From assembly GCF_011927695.1 (NCBI RefSeq), contig NZ_JAATJE010000001.1, positions 1,736,001 to 1,800,000 on the forward strand: 64,000 nucleotides of DNA. Reading direction: 5' to 3'. Origin of the DNA: Sphingomonas jejuensis (GTDB taxonomy: Bacteria; Pseudomonadota; Alphaproteobacteria; Sphingomonadales; Sphingomonadaceae). How positions within the stretch are numbered: position 1 is the stretch's first letter; the number at the start of each line of letters is the position of its first letter. The notes under the pieces are model-generated. The model ran no database searches, had not been told where the DNA came from, and worked only from the letters and a program-made list of their open reading frames with translations. Position numbers and translations under genes: made by a program. Positions 44,781 to 52,992 of this stretch are shown one piece after another.

Positions 44781-46156
44781 AGCACGACGAGCCCGAGCCG
44801 GTCGCGCATCACCCACCGCGCGACCATCAGGACGGACACGACCGCAAGCCCGGTCGCCAGCCCCACCCAGATGCCGAGCCCGCCCCAGCCGCCCCAGAAG
44901 GCGAGCCCGGCGCCGAGCGACAGGCCGATGCCCCAATAGCCGACGGCGGCGAAGATCATGGGCACGGTGGTGTCGTGGAGGCCGCGCAGCATGCCCGCGC
45001 CGACCGCCTGCGCACCGTCGACCACTTGGAACAGCGCGGCGACCGCAAGGAACGAGACGGCCAGCGGGATCGCGCGGGCAAAGCTCGGATCGTCGAGCGG
45101 GACAAAGGCCGAGATCAGGAGGCGCGGGGCGGCGATCAGCAGGAGGGCCATGACGGCCATGAAGCCGGTGCCCATCCAGAACGACGTCCAGCCCGCGCGG
45201 GTGATGCCCATCTTGTCGCCTCGGCCGAGCGCCAGGCCGACCCGCACCGTCACCGCCTGCGAGAGGCCGAGGGGAACCATGAAGCTCAAGGCCGCGATCT
45301 GAATGGCGATGCCGTGGGCGGCCAGCGCGTCCGTGCCGATCAGGCCCATCAGGAACACGGCCGCGTTGAACACCGTCACCTCCAGCGCGAGCGTAACCGC
45401 GATCGGCAGCCCCAAGCGCCAGACCTGCGCGAAGCGGGCGCTGTCCGGACGCCAGAAGCGGCCGAACAGGCGGTAACGGCGGAAGCGCCGATCGGTCATC
45501 ACCACGGCCGACAGGCCGAGCGCCATCAGCAGGTTGGTGATTGAACTGCCCAGCCCGGCGCCGAACAGCCCGAGCGGTGCCACCGGACCGAGGCCGAAGA
45601 TGAGCACCGAGTTGATGGCGAAGTTGAAGATCACCGCAGCGACCGCGATCAGCAGCGCGGCCGTCGGACGCTCCAGCGCCGAGACGAACGAGCGGAGCAC
45701 CACGAACAGGAGATAGGGGAACAGGCCCCACATCAGCGGCCGGACGAGCGACTGCGCGGCGGCGGCGAGCGCCGGCTGCTGGCCGAGCGCGATCAGGATG
45801 GGCGCGGTGTTCCACAGGATCAGCCAGAAGGGCAGGCAGATGGCGAGCGCGACCCATACCGTTTGCCGGAAGGTGCGGCGCAGGTCGCGCACCGAATGGC
45901 GGAAGCGCCCCCGTTCGCGCGCCATCATCGGCGCAGCGGCGGTGACCAGCCCGACACCGAAGATGAGAAAGGCGGTGTAAAGGTTGATGCCGAGCTGCGC
46001 CGCCGCGAGCGGATCGCGCCCGAGGCGGCCGACCAGCGCCACGTCAGTCGCGTGGATCAGCGCCTGCGCGACGTTGGTGAGGATCAAGGGGGCGGCGAGC
46101 GCCAGCGTCGCTGCCGCTTCGGTTCGCCAGGCGGAGGAATCGAGCGAGCGCGGCAC
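44777..46156 (-). CDS. MATE-family efflux transporter
   Basis: 459 residues with 12 hydrophobic segments and the MATE pattern of two six-helix bundles. The first starts APLILTNVAQALIHATDVALVGRLG and the second has ALEVTVFNAAVFLMGLIGTDALAAHGIAIQ. MATE proteins export cationic drugs or metabolites using H+ or Na+. It starts at GTG 46156. A DUF3297 gene on the other strand separates it from the N-hydroxylase/DUF1989 pair, so any link to export of a product is speculative. Confidence 0.92.
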   Translation of the reverse strand: MPRSLDSSAWRTEAAATLALAAPLILTNVAQALIHATDVALVGRLGRDPLAAAQLGINLYTAFLIFGVGLVTAAAPMMARERGRFRHSVRDLRRTFRQTVWVALAICLPFWLILWNTAPILIALGQQPALAAAAQSLVRPLMWGLFPYLLFVVLRSFVSALERPTAALLIAVAAVIFNFAINSVLIFGLGPVAPLGLFGAGLGSSITNLLMALGLSAVVMTDRRFRRYRLFGRFWRPDSARFAQVWRLGLPIAVTLALEVTVFNAAVFLMGLIGTDALAAHGIAIQIAALSFMVPLGLSQAVTVRVGLALGRGDKMGITRAGWTSFWMGTGFMAVMALLLIAAPRLLISAFVPLDDPSFARAIPLAVSFLAVAALFQVVDGAQAVGAGMLRGLHDTTVPMIFAAVGYWGIGLSLGAGLAFWGGWGGLGIWVGLATGLAVVSVLMVARWVMRDRLGLVVL

Positions 46157-46242
46157 GCCCCGCCCATAGAGCGTCCCGCCCGCCGCGCAATGCGCGCACG
46201 CCGTGGTTGGCAGCGCCCCCCGCCCCCGCTATGCGCCCGCAG

Positions 46243-46539
46243 ATGACCGATACAGCTTCCGACCGGCCACCCGCCCGCCTGTCCAACGATCCGTCCAGCC
46301 CGCTCTATGACGAGACGGTGCTGTCGCGGGGCGTGGGCATCCGCTTCAAGGGTGCGGAGCGGAACGACGTGGAGGAATATGACGCGGAGGCCGGCTGGAT
46401 CCGCGTCGCCCTGGCACGCAAGGTCGACCGGCGCGGACGTCCGCTCACCATCAAGCTGGTCGGTGAGGTCGAGCCCTATTTCCTGACGCCGGCTGAGGGC
46501 GTCGAGGACTCACCGGCCGAAGACGCGCAGCAGGACTGA
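46243..46539 (+). CDS. DUF3297 family protein
   Basis: 98 residues from ATG 46243. The sequence SRGVGIRFKGAERNDVEEYDAEAGWIRVA and DRRGRPLTIKLVGEVEPYF are hallmarks of DUF3297 (glutathione peroxidase-like annotated proteins of unknown function). No signal peptide or membrane segment. It is divergent from the MATE gene and convergent with the DUF1989 gene. Confidence 0.88.
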   Translation: MTDTASDRPPARLSNDPSSPLYDETVLSRGVGIRFKGAERNDVEEYDAEAGWIRVALARKVDRRGRPLTIKLVGEVEPYFLTPAEGVEDSPAEDAQQD

Positions 46540-46550
46540 GCCGCCGCGCG

Positions 46551-47132
46551 CTAGTCGATGCGATAGGCGATCGGCTTGAAGCTGCCGCCGTTCGACAGCG
46601 GCGCGGAGCAGGCCGTGAGGCCGATCACGAGATCCTGTTCGGCCTCGAACACGATATGGTCGCCGGCGCGGCTGAGCGGCGGCTCCACCGTGAAGGTCCC
46701 TGTCTCGCCATTCACCGGCACATTCATGAAGCAGTTGAACGCGACCGGGATCGCGTCCGGCGTCACGCCATAAGGTTCGAGCGCGGCGGCGAGATTGCCG
46801 AAGCAGCCGCGGTGCGGTTGATCGTCGCCGTAGAGAATGCGGAAGGTGTCGGCCGAGCAGGGCGTCAGCAGGAAATCGTGACGCCCGACCATATCCTCCA
46901 CGATGCGGAGCATGACGTTGGAGCGATTCGAATAAAGCGGATCGCCGGTCGTCAGATAGATGCGGCTGGCATAGTCGAGCGTCCGGCCGGAGGAGAGCAC
47001 CTCCGCCATGTCGGACCGGTTGAACGCCAGCAGATCCGCGACCTGCCCGCCTTGCGGATCGATCACCGTCAGGCGCTGACCCTTGTCGACCGTGAACGCT
47101 GCGCCCGTGCGCGGCGCGATGTCATGCAGCAT
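46551..47132 (-). CDS. DUF1989 family protein (urea carboxylase-associated type)
   Basis: 193 residues. Features of DUF1989 are GQRLTVIDPQGGQVADLLAFN, the Tyr/Thr-rich YLTTGDPLYSNRSN, and the Cys/His-containing segments LLTPCSADTF, PHRGCFGNL and NCFMNVPVN. This family includes the urea carboxylase-associated proteins and the carboxyguanidine deiminase subunits CgdA/CgdB of guanidine degradation. The gene overlaps the upstream N-hydroxylase-like gene by 11 bases (47122-47132), so the two act together. An amidine- or guanidine-type substrate is an inference from the family and the partner. Confidence 0.85.
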   Translation of the reverse strand: MLHDIAPRTGAAFTVDKGQRLTVIDPQGGQVADLLAFNRSDMAEVLSSGRTLDYASRIYLTTGDPLYSNRSNVMLRIVEDMVGRHDFLLTPCSADTFRILYGDDQPHRGCFGNLAAALEPYGVTPDAIPVAFNCFMNVPVNGETGTFTVEPPLSRAGDHIVFEAEQDLVIGLTACSAPLSNGGSFKPIAYRID

Positions 47133-47880
47133 CGATGTCGGCCTGCCTGTCGTCCTGGGTCACCGCGCCGTCAGTGCCGGCGCGCGAGAAGGGGCAGCGC
47201 CAGTCCGCGTCCACCGCGCGACCGCTATACTGGCGCGCTTCGGACGCCTCGCCGTGGCGCGACAGCATCGGGTTGACCGATCCGGAAAAGGCCACGTCGC
47301 GGGCGAGGATCGTCTCGCGCATCTTCTCGTAGCGCTGCTCCTCGCGAAGTCGCTCGAACTGGTCGTGGAGATTGAACACCATGACCGGCCGGGCGAAGCG
47401 CCGTGCCTTCCGGCTTGACCCCGGGTGCAGGCCGACGACGAAGAAGGCCTGCCCGCCGAAGCTCAGGGAGAAATGGGGGTTGGACGGATCGGAGCTGACC
47501 GAGCGGTCATAGGGCTGGCCGAGCCACTGGTCCTTGTCGCTGATCGACTGGATGCGGTCCCACAGGTGCTTTTCGAAGTCATGTTCGTCCATGGGCGTGT
47601 CGTCCGCGAACACCACGGCGAAGCTCACCAGATCGCGCGGGTCGCGCGGCTGCTGCACGAAGCGGAGGAGCGACTGGACGATCGTCAGATCGTCCCAGGC
47701 CGACGTGATGGACCGCGCCACCATGATTTCCAGCGTGTCGCGCGACAGCGCCGATTTCGCGCCGACGCAGGGAAACGCCCGCTCCCGAATGAAGTCGCGA
47801 AGGTCTTCGGCCACCGCCGCCGCCGTTTCGGCGCCGGGCGTGAAGATCGAACGGAATGGCGGCTTGCTAACCTGAGGCAT
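47122..47880 (-). CDS. GntA/YqcI-YcgG family heme-dependent N-hydroxylase
   Basis: 252 residues of the YqcI/YcgG family. The markers are FPCVGAKSAL with Cys38, NPHFSLSFGGQAFFVVGLHPGSSRKARRF, VMVFNLHDQFERLR and NPMLSRHGEASEARQYSGR ending near WRCPFSR. Family members GntA (guanitoxin) and DcsA (D-cycloserine) are heme enzymes that hydroxylate guanidine nitrogens of arginine-derived substrates. Here it is cotranslated with a DUF1989 gene. The substrate is not known, and neither toxin pathway is otherwise present. The start CAT at 47878-47880 is clear, with about 47 bases to the next gene. Confidence 0.85.
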   Translation of the reverse strand: MPQVSKPPFRSIFTPGAETAAAVAEDLRDFIRERAFPCVGAKSALSRDTLEIMVARSITSAWDDLTIVQSLLRFVQQPRDPRDLVSFAVVFADDTPMDEHDFEKHLWDRIQSISDKDQWLGQPYDRSVSSDPSNPHFSLSFGGQAFFVVGLHPGSSRKARRFARPVMVFNLHDQFERLREEQRYEKMRETILARDVAFSGSVNPMLSRHGEASEARQYSGRAVDADWRCPFSRAGTDGAVTQDDRQADIDAA

Positions 47881-47927
47881 AGACCGGACCCAACGCCTGT
47901 GCCGTCCGGATGTGCCGACCTGTCTAT

Positions 47928-48470
47928 CTAACCTGCATCAGCCGCGGAAACCGGTCGCGGCGGCAGCGCAAGGGTGGGGTTGAGCGCCTTCAGCTCCTCC
48001 GAAAAGGCGCGGGGCCGCTTCCGGAAGCGGGTGTCGGGGTTGGTCGCGAGGCCGACCGCGCGCGCGATGTCCATGACGAAATGGATGCAGTTGGCGCGTT
48101 CCAGATTGTAGCTGCGCCCTTCCCGCCCCCGCCAGTCCGCGATCACGGCGAGCATCCGGCCATAGGCGGCATCGTCCAGCATCACGGTGAAATGGTTGGT
48201 GCCGCGCGTGAGGTCGCGGCCGGTGATCGCCTCCACCTCGCCCTCCACCGAGCCCATCAGGATGGCGGGGGACAGCCGGCGGGCGGTGAAGCCGACGCCG
48301 GTCAGCGGCACGGCCGTGCCGTCCGACAGCGTGCCTTCGAAGGTGACGAAGGCGTGGGGGAAGGTGTTGCCGAATTCCCGCGAATGGATCGAGAGCGCCA
48401 CCTGCGCCGCCACCGGTGACGCCATCATCGCCGACAGCAAGGCGGCCACCATCATCGCCCAACGGAACAT
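47928..48470 (-). CDS. Secreted hypothetical protein
   Basis: 180 residues from ATG 48470. The signal peptide is MFRWAMMVAALLSAMMASPVAAQ. The mature part has HSREFGNTFPHAFVTFEGTL, TGRDLTRGTNHFTVML and SYNLERANCIHFVMDIARAVGL, a Cys-His-containing segment reminiscent of papain-like (NlpC/P60-type) folds. The family is not certain, and no catalytic assignment is made. An overlapping frame with similar extent (47938-48612) lacks any domain sense and was rejected. It is divergent from the serine hydrolase. Confidence 0.7.
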   Translation of the reverse strand: MFRWAMMVAALLSAMMASPVAAQVALSIHSREFGNTFPHAFVTFEGTLSDGTAVPLTGVGFTARRLSPAILMGSVEGEVEAITGRDLTRGTNHFTVMLDDAAYGRMLAVIADWRGREGRSYNLERANCIHFVMDIARAVGLATNPDTRFRKRPRAFSEELKALNPTLALPPRPVSAADAG

Positions 48471-48638
48471 CTCGCAAACTCCGCGACTTGGGGACAGTTT
48501 CCGGTCGGAACGCCGGTGCTCCTGCCCTTTGCCCCGCCCGGGCGCCCAAGTCGAGCAGGCCAGCCGGTGGGTTCGGGCGTTGACCGACGCGCCAAGACGG
48601 TTGCCCCTGCACCGCGGCATGACGATAAGCGAGCCGAG

Positions 48639-49886
48639 ATGAAGATCACCTCACCCGCCACGCTTGGCTTCGATCCCGACCGGTTGCAGCGCATCGACCG
48701 GTTCCTGCAGCAGCGCTACATCGAGACGGGCCGCCTGCTCGGCACCCAGCTGCTGATCAGCCGGGACGGCGAGCCGGTTCACTTCGCCTCCACCGGCGCG
48801 ATGCGGCAGGACGGGGTGCCGACCCGCCCCGACACCATCTACCGCATCGCGTCGATGACCAAGCCGATCACGTCGGTCGCCTTCATGATGCAGGTGGAGG
48901 AAGGCCGGGTGGCGCTCGACGACCGGGTGGACACGGTGGTGCCCGAGTTCGCCAATGTCGGCGTCCATGCCGCCGGCGGATCGGGCGGCTATGTGCGGAC
49001 CCCGCCCGAGCGCCCGATGCTGATGATCGACCTGCTGCGGCACACGTCCGGGCTGACCTACGGCTTCCAGAACCGCACGGTGGTCGACGCCGCCTATCGC
49101 GAGGCCGGGATCGAGGCGTTCCACGGCAACCACGATCTGGACAGCATGGCGGGCATCCTTGGCCAGCTGCCGCTCGAATTCTCGCCGGGCGAGCTGTGGA
49201 ACTACTCAATGGCGACCGACGTGCTCGGCCTGATCGTGCAGCGGCTGGACGGCGCGCCGCTCGACCAGGTGCTGAAGCGCCGGCTGTTCGATCCGCTGGG
49301 GATGACCGACACCGGCTTCGTGGTTCCGGCCGACAAGGTCGACCGGCTGGCCGACTGCCATGCCGTCGTGCCGGGCGGCGTCGCGCTCTATGACGAGGCG
49401 GTGCGATCCCGCTGGCTGCGGCAGCCCAAGCTGCTGTCGGGTGGCGGGGGCCTGGTGTCGACCAGCGCCGACTATCACCGGTTCTGCCGCATGATGATGG
49501 ACGGCGGCGCGCTGGACGGCGCGCGCATCCTGTCGCCCAAGACGATCGCTCTGATGACCGCCAACCATCTGCCGGGCAACAGCGACCTGACGAGCCTGTC
49601 GCGATCGATGTTCAGCGAGGCGACCAATGCGGGCATCGGTTTCGGCCTGGGCCTCGCGGTGACGATGGATCCGGCGCGCACCATGCTGGCGGGATCGGCG
49701 GGCGAATATCACTGGGGGGGCATGTTCTCGACCGCCTTCTTCATCGACCCGGTCGAGCGCATCATCACCGTGTTCATGGCGCAGCTGAGCCCGTCGAGCA
49801 CCTATCCGGTGCGGCGCGAGCTGCGCACCATGATCTATGGCGCGCTGGTTGACAGCCGGGTGCGGCCGGGTTTGGTGGCGCAATGA
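48639..49886 (+). CDS. Serine hydrolase, class C beta-lactamase fold
   Basis: 415 residues of the beta-lactamase-related (EstB/PBP4*-like) family. The catalytic SxxK is Ser72-Met-Thr-Lys75 (IASMTKPITS), the second motif YSM starts at Tyr189 (WNYSMATDVLG), and HWGG near the C-terminus (YHWGGMFST) takes the KTG position. No signal peptide is visible, so it is probably cytoplasmic and an esterase rather than a beta-lactamase. Its stop overlaps tesB by 4 bases (ATGA), which suggests a shared role in ester or thioester hydrolysis. Confidence 0.88.
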   Translation: MKITSPATLGFDPDRLQRIDRFLQQRYIETGRLLGTQLLISRDGEPVHFASTGAMRQDGVPTRPDTIYRIASMTKPITSVAFMMQVEEGRVALDDRVDTVVPEFANVGVHAAGGSGGYVRTPPERPMLMIDLLRHTSGLTYGFQNRTVVDAAYREAGIEAFHGNHDLDSMAGILGQLPLEFSPGELWNYSMATDVLGLIVQRLDGAPLDQVLKRRLFDPLGMTDTGFVVPADKVDRLADCHAVVPGGVALYDEAVRSRWLRQPKLLSGGGGLVSTSADYHRFCRMMMDGGALDGARILSPKTIALMTANHLPGNSDLTSLSRSMFSEATNAGIGFGLGLAVTMDPARTMLAGSAGEYHWGGMFSTAFFIDPVERIITVFMAQLSPSSTYPVRRELRTMIYGALVDSRVRPGLVAQ

Positions 49887-50788
49887 TGAACGATCAAGCT
49901 CCGATCGCGGCGGCGAGAACCCCGGACCAGCTGGTCGACGACCTGCGCCAGCTGCTGGCGGTGGAGCAGATCGACGTCGACCTGTACCGCGGCGCGCGGC
50001 AGCCGGGCGGTGTCGGGCGCGTCTATGGCGGCCAGGTGATCGCACAGGCGCTGGTCGCCGCCGGCCTCTCCACGCCGGCCGAGCGTATTGTCCACTCGCT
50101 CCATGCCTATTTCATGCGGCCGGGCGACGAGGAGGTGCCGATCATCTACCGCGTCGCGCGCGACCATGACGGCGGCAGCTTTTCGACCCGCCGGGTCATC
50201 GCGTTCCAGCATGGCAAGCCGATCCTGACGATGACCTCGTCCTTCCAGACGCTGGAAGCCGGCCTGTCGCACCAGTCGGAAATGCCCGATACGCCTGCGC
50301 CGGAGACGCTGGTCGACGAGGCGGACCAGCGCCGCGCGGTGGCGGCGCAGGTGCCGGAGCGGTTCCGCGAGTGGTTCCTGCGGCCGCGCGCCTTCGAGGT
50401 GCGGCTGGTCGACCTGCCGCCCTGGCTGAGCGGTGCGGCGGCCGCGCCCACCCAGCGCATCTGGTTCCGCGCGGTCGCGCCGGTCGGCGACGATGCACGG
50501 ATGCACCGCGCCATGCTCGGCTATCTGTCGGACATGTATCTGCTCGGCACCTCGACGCGCCCGCACGGCGTCAACTGGATGGTGGATGCCATGCAGACGG
50601 CCAGCCTGGATCACAGCATGTGGCTGCATGACGACATCCGCATCGACGACTGGCTGCTTTACGTGACCGACAGCCCGTGGGCCGGGCGCGGCCGCGGCTT
50701 TGCGCGGGGCGAGATCTTCTCGCGCGATGGGCGGCTGGTCGCGAGCGTGGCGCAGGAAGGCCTGATCCGGCGGCGCAATCCGCGCTGA
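49883..50788 (+). CDS. tesB: Acyl-CoA thioesterase II
   Basis: 301 residues with a double hotdog fold. Recognisable are RVYGGQVIAQALVAAGLS and SLHAYFMRPGD in the first domain, and SLDHSMWLHDDIRIDDWLLY and GRGFARGEIFSRDG in the second, which carries the Asp-Thr-Gln-type catalytic site. It hydrolyses medium- and long-chain acyl-CoA to free fatty acid. It is translationally coupled to the preceding serine hydrolase. Confidence 0.93.
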   Translation: MMNDQAPIAAARTPDQLVDDLRQLLAVEQIDVDLYRGARQPGGVGRVYGGQVIAQALVAAGLSTPAERIVHSLHAYFMRPGDEEVPIIYRVARDHDGGSFSTRRVIAFQHGKPILTMTSSFQTLEAGLSHQSEMPDTPAPETLVDEADQRRAVAAQVPERFREWFLRPRAFEVRLVDLPPWLSGAAAAPTQRIWFRAVAPVGDDARMHRAMLGYLSDMYLLGTSTRPHGVNWMVDAMQTASLDHSMWLHDDIRIDDWLLYVTDSPWAGRGRGFARGEIFSRDGRLVASVAQEGLIRRRNPR

Positions 50789-50865
50789 CCGCAAACGGGC
50801 ATGCGCTCCGGATACATTCCGGAAGTGCTTCGTTGCCTTAGCAAAACAGGGGGTTGTTTCGTCGC

Positions 50866-52992
50866 ATGGCTGGGTTGGGTGTCGCTGCGACGAGCTGGAT
50901 CGGCCTTGCCATGGCCCAGGCGGCCAACCCTGCCCCGCCCACTCCGAGCCAGAGCGCGGTGGACGCGGCACCGCAGGGGTCGCTGCTCCCCACCCCGGCC
51001 GAACCGATCATCCCGAACAGCCAGTTCGAAGAGGCGTTGCCGCCCGTCGATCCGGAGCTGAACGCGCCGCTCGCCGACATCGACGACGTGTTGCCCCCGC
51101 CCGCCCCCGACGCGCCGGCCGAGAGCGCGCCGGCTCTCGCAGGCCCGGTCCCGGCCGATCCGGCGCTGAGCGAGCCGCTGCCGGCGCTGTCGTCTTTCGA
51201 GGTGACGCCCGAAGCCGACCTGCCCGGCATGGAAGAAACGGAGCAGGCGGCGACGGTCCGCTACGACGTGGTCGTCACCGGGCTGGACGAGGTCGGGCTG
51301 GAAGGCACGTTCAGCGGGCTGTCCGCGCTTGACGACGGCGACGGCGAGGCGGCGAACGGCGCGGTGCTGACCGCACGGGCGCGCGAGGACGAACAGCTCG
51401 CGCTCCGCATCCTTCGATCGGAAGGCTATTATGACGGGGTGGTCACCTCGTCGGTTGAGGTGCTGCCGGACACGCCGGGCCGCGTTCGCGCCACCGTCGC
51501 CGCCGTGCCGGGTGGCCGCTATTCGTTGGGCACGATCACGCTCGACGGACCGGAGACGGTGCCGCCCGGCCTGGTGCGCGATGCGTTCCGGCTGAACAGC
51601 GGCGATCCGCTGGTCGCCGCCGACATCGAGGGGGCGGAGGCCGCGATCAGCCTGAAGCTGCCGCAGCAGGGCTATCCCTTTGTTGAGCTGGGCGCGCGCG
51701 ACGTGGTCCTGGATGCGACCACGCTGACCGGCGACTATACGCTGCCGGTCGATCCCGGCCCGCGGTCGAGCTTTGGCACCTACAGCACCACGGGCGACCT
51801 CGCCTTCGATGCCGAGCATGTCGGCGTGCTCGCCCGGTTCGAGGAAGGGCAGATCTACAACAGTCTTCTGGTCGACGACCTGAGGCAGGCGCTGATCGCG
51901 ACGGGATTGCTGGCCACGGCATCGGTCGAGCCGGTCCGCACCGGCCGGATGGGGCCGGAGGGCACGGAGGTCGTCGACCTGCTGGTACGCCAGGATGCCG
52001 GCCCCGCGCGGCGGCTGACCGCCGGTGCGGGCTATGGCACCGGCGAGGGCTTCCGCCTGGAGGGCACCTGGACGCACCGCAACCTGTTCCCGCCCGAAGG
52101 AGCGCTGGGCGTGCAGGCGGTGGGCGGCACGCAGCAACAGCTGCTCGGCGTCAACTTCACGCGGTCGAACGCCGGCCTTCGCGATCGCACCGTGTTCCTC
52201 GGCGCGTCGGTGTCGCAGAACGACTATGAGGCGTTCCAGGCCTATACCGCGCAGATCAGCGGGCGGATCAGCCGGATCAGCACGCCGATCTGGCAGAAGC
52301 GCTGGACCTACGCCTATGGCTTCGAGGTCATTGCGACCAACGAAACGGTGTTCCGCAACATCAACGCCGACGGCGATGACCAGCGCGAGACCTATTTCGT
52401 CGCAGCGCTGCCCGGCGAGGTGACATATGACCGGTCGAACAGCCTGCTGGACCCGACCCGCGGCTTCAAGATCACGGCGCGGTTGAGCCCGGAAATCTCG
52501 CAGCGGGACGGCGGTCCCAACAGCCAGTATCTGCGCGGGCTGCTGGAAGGGTCGGTCTATTATCCGGCGACGGACGCGCTGACGGTGGCGGGGCGCGTGC
52601 GGGTGGGATCGATCCCCGGCGTCGCCCGCGAGGACCTTGCCCCGTCGCGGCGCTATTATGCGGGCGGCGGCGGATCGGTGCGCGGCTTCGGCTTCCAGCA
52701 GCTGGGACCGCGGGACGCCAACAACGACCCCATCGGCGGACGATCGCTCAACGAGTTCGCGCTGGAAGGCCGTTACCGCTTCGGCGACTACGGCGTGGTC
52801 GCCTTCATCGACGGCGGGCAGGTCTATGACAGCGTGACGCCCGGCTTCAACGATCTGCGCTTCGGCGTCGGCATCGGCGGACGGCTCTACACCAACTTCG
52901 GACCGCTGCGCGTCGACATCGCGACGCCGCTCGGCCGGCGCGAGGGCGAGCCGACGGTGGCCCTCTACATCTCGATCGGACAGGCCTTCTGA
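50866..52992 (+). CDS. tamA: Outer-membrane translocation module TamA
   Basis: About 708 residues from ATG 50866 (a TTG at 50854 is also possible). After a signal peptide there is an unusually long Pro/Ala/Glu-rich segment to about residue 115, then POTRA domains and a 16-strand Omp85 barrel. Barrel markers include TAGAGYGTGEGFRLEGTW and YYAGGGGSVRGFGFQQLGP, the conserved L6 loop-type motif, and a C-terminal strand ending in Phe (IGQAF). TamA with TamB helps assemble autotransporters and moves lipids to the outer membrane. The stop overlaps the tamB start (TGATG). Confidence 0.93.
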   Translation: MAGLGVAATSWIGLAMAQAANPAPPTPSQSAVDAAPQGSLLPTPAEPIIPNSQFEEALPPVDPELNAPLADIDDVLPPPAPDAPAESAPALAGPVPADPALSEPLPALSSFEVTPEADLPGMEETEQAATVRYDVVVTGLDEVGLEGTFSGLSALDDGDGEAANGAVLTARAREDEQLALRILRSEGYYDGVVTSSVEVLPDTPGRVRATVAAVPGGRYSLGTITLDGPETVPPGLVRDAFRLNSGDPLVAADIEGAEAAISLKLPQQGYPFVELGARDVVLDATTLTGDYTLPVDPGPRSSFGTYSTTGDLAFDAEHVGVLARFEEGQIYNSLLVDDLRQALIATGLLATASVEPVRTGRMGPEGTEVVDLLVRQDAGPARRLTAGAGYGTGEGFRLEGTWTHRNLFPPEGALGVQAVGGTQQQLLGVNFTRSNAGLRDRTVFLGASVSQNDYEAFQAYTAQISGRISRISTPIWQKRWTYAYGFEVIATNETVFRNINADGDDQRETYFVAALPGEVTYDRSNSLLDPTRGFKITARLSPEISQRDGGPNSQYLRGLLEGSVYYPATDALTVAGRVRVGSIPGVAREDLAPSRRYYAGGGGSVRGFGFQQLGPRDANNDPIGGRSLNEFALEGRYRFGDYGVVAFIDGGQVYDSVTPGFNDLRFGVGIGGRLYTNFGPLRVDIATPLGRREGEPTVALYISIGQAF

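Noticed and set aside
47938..48612. Alternative frame over the secreted hypothetical protein
   Set aside because: The frame at 47928-48470 has a signal peptide and structured sequence. This one is Gly/Arg/His rich with no features.
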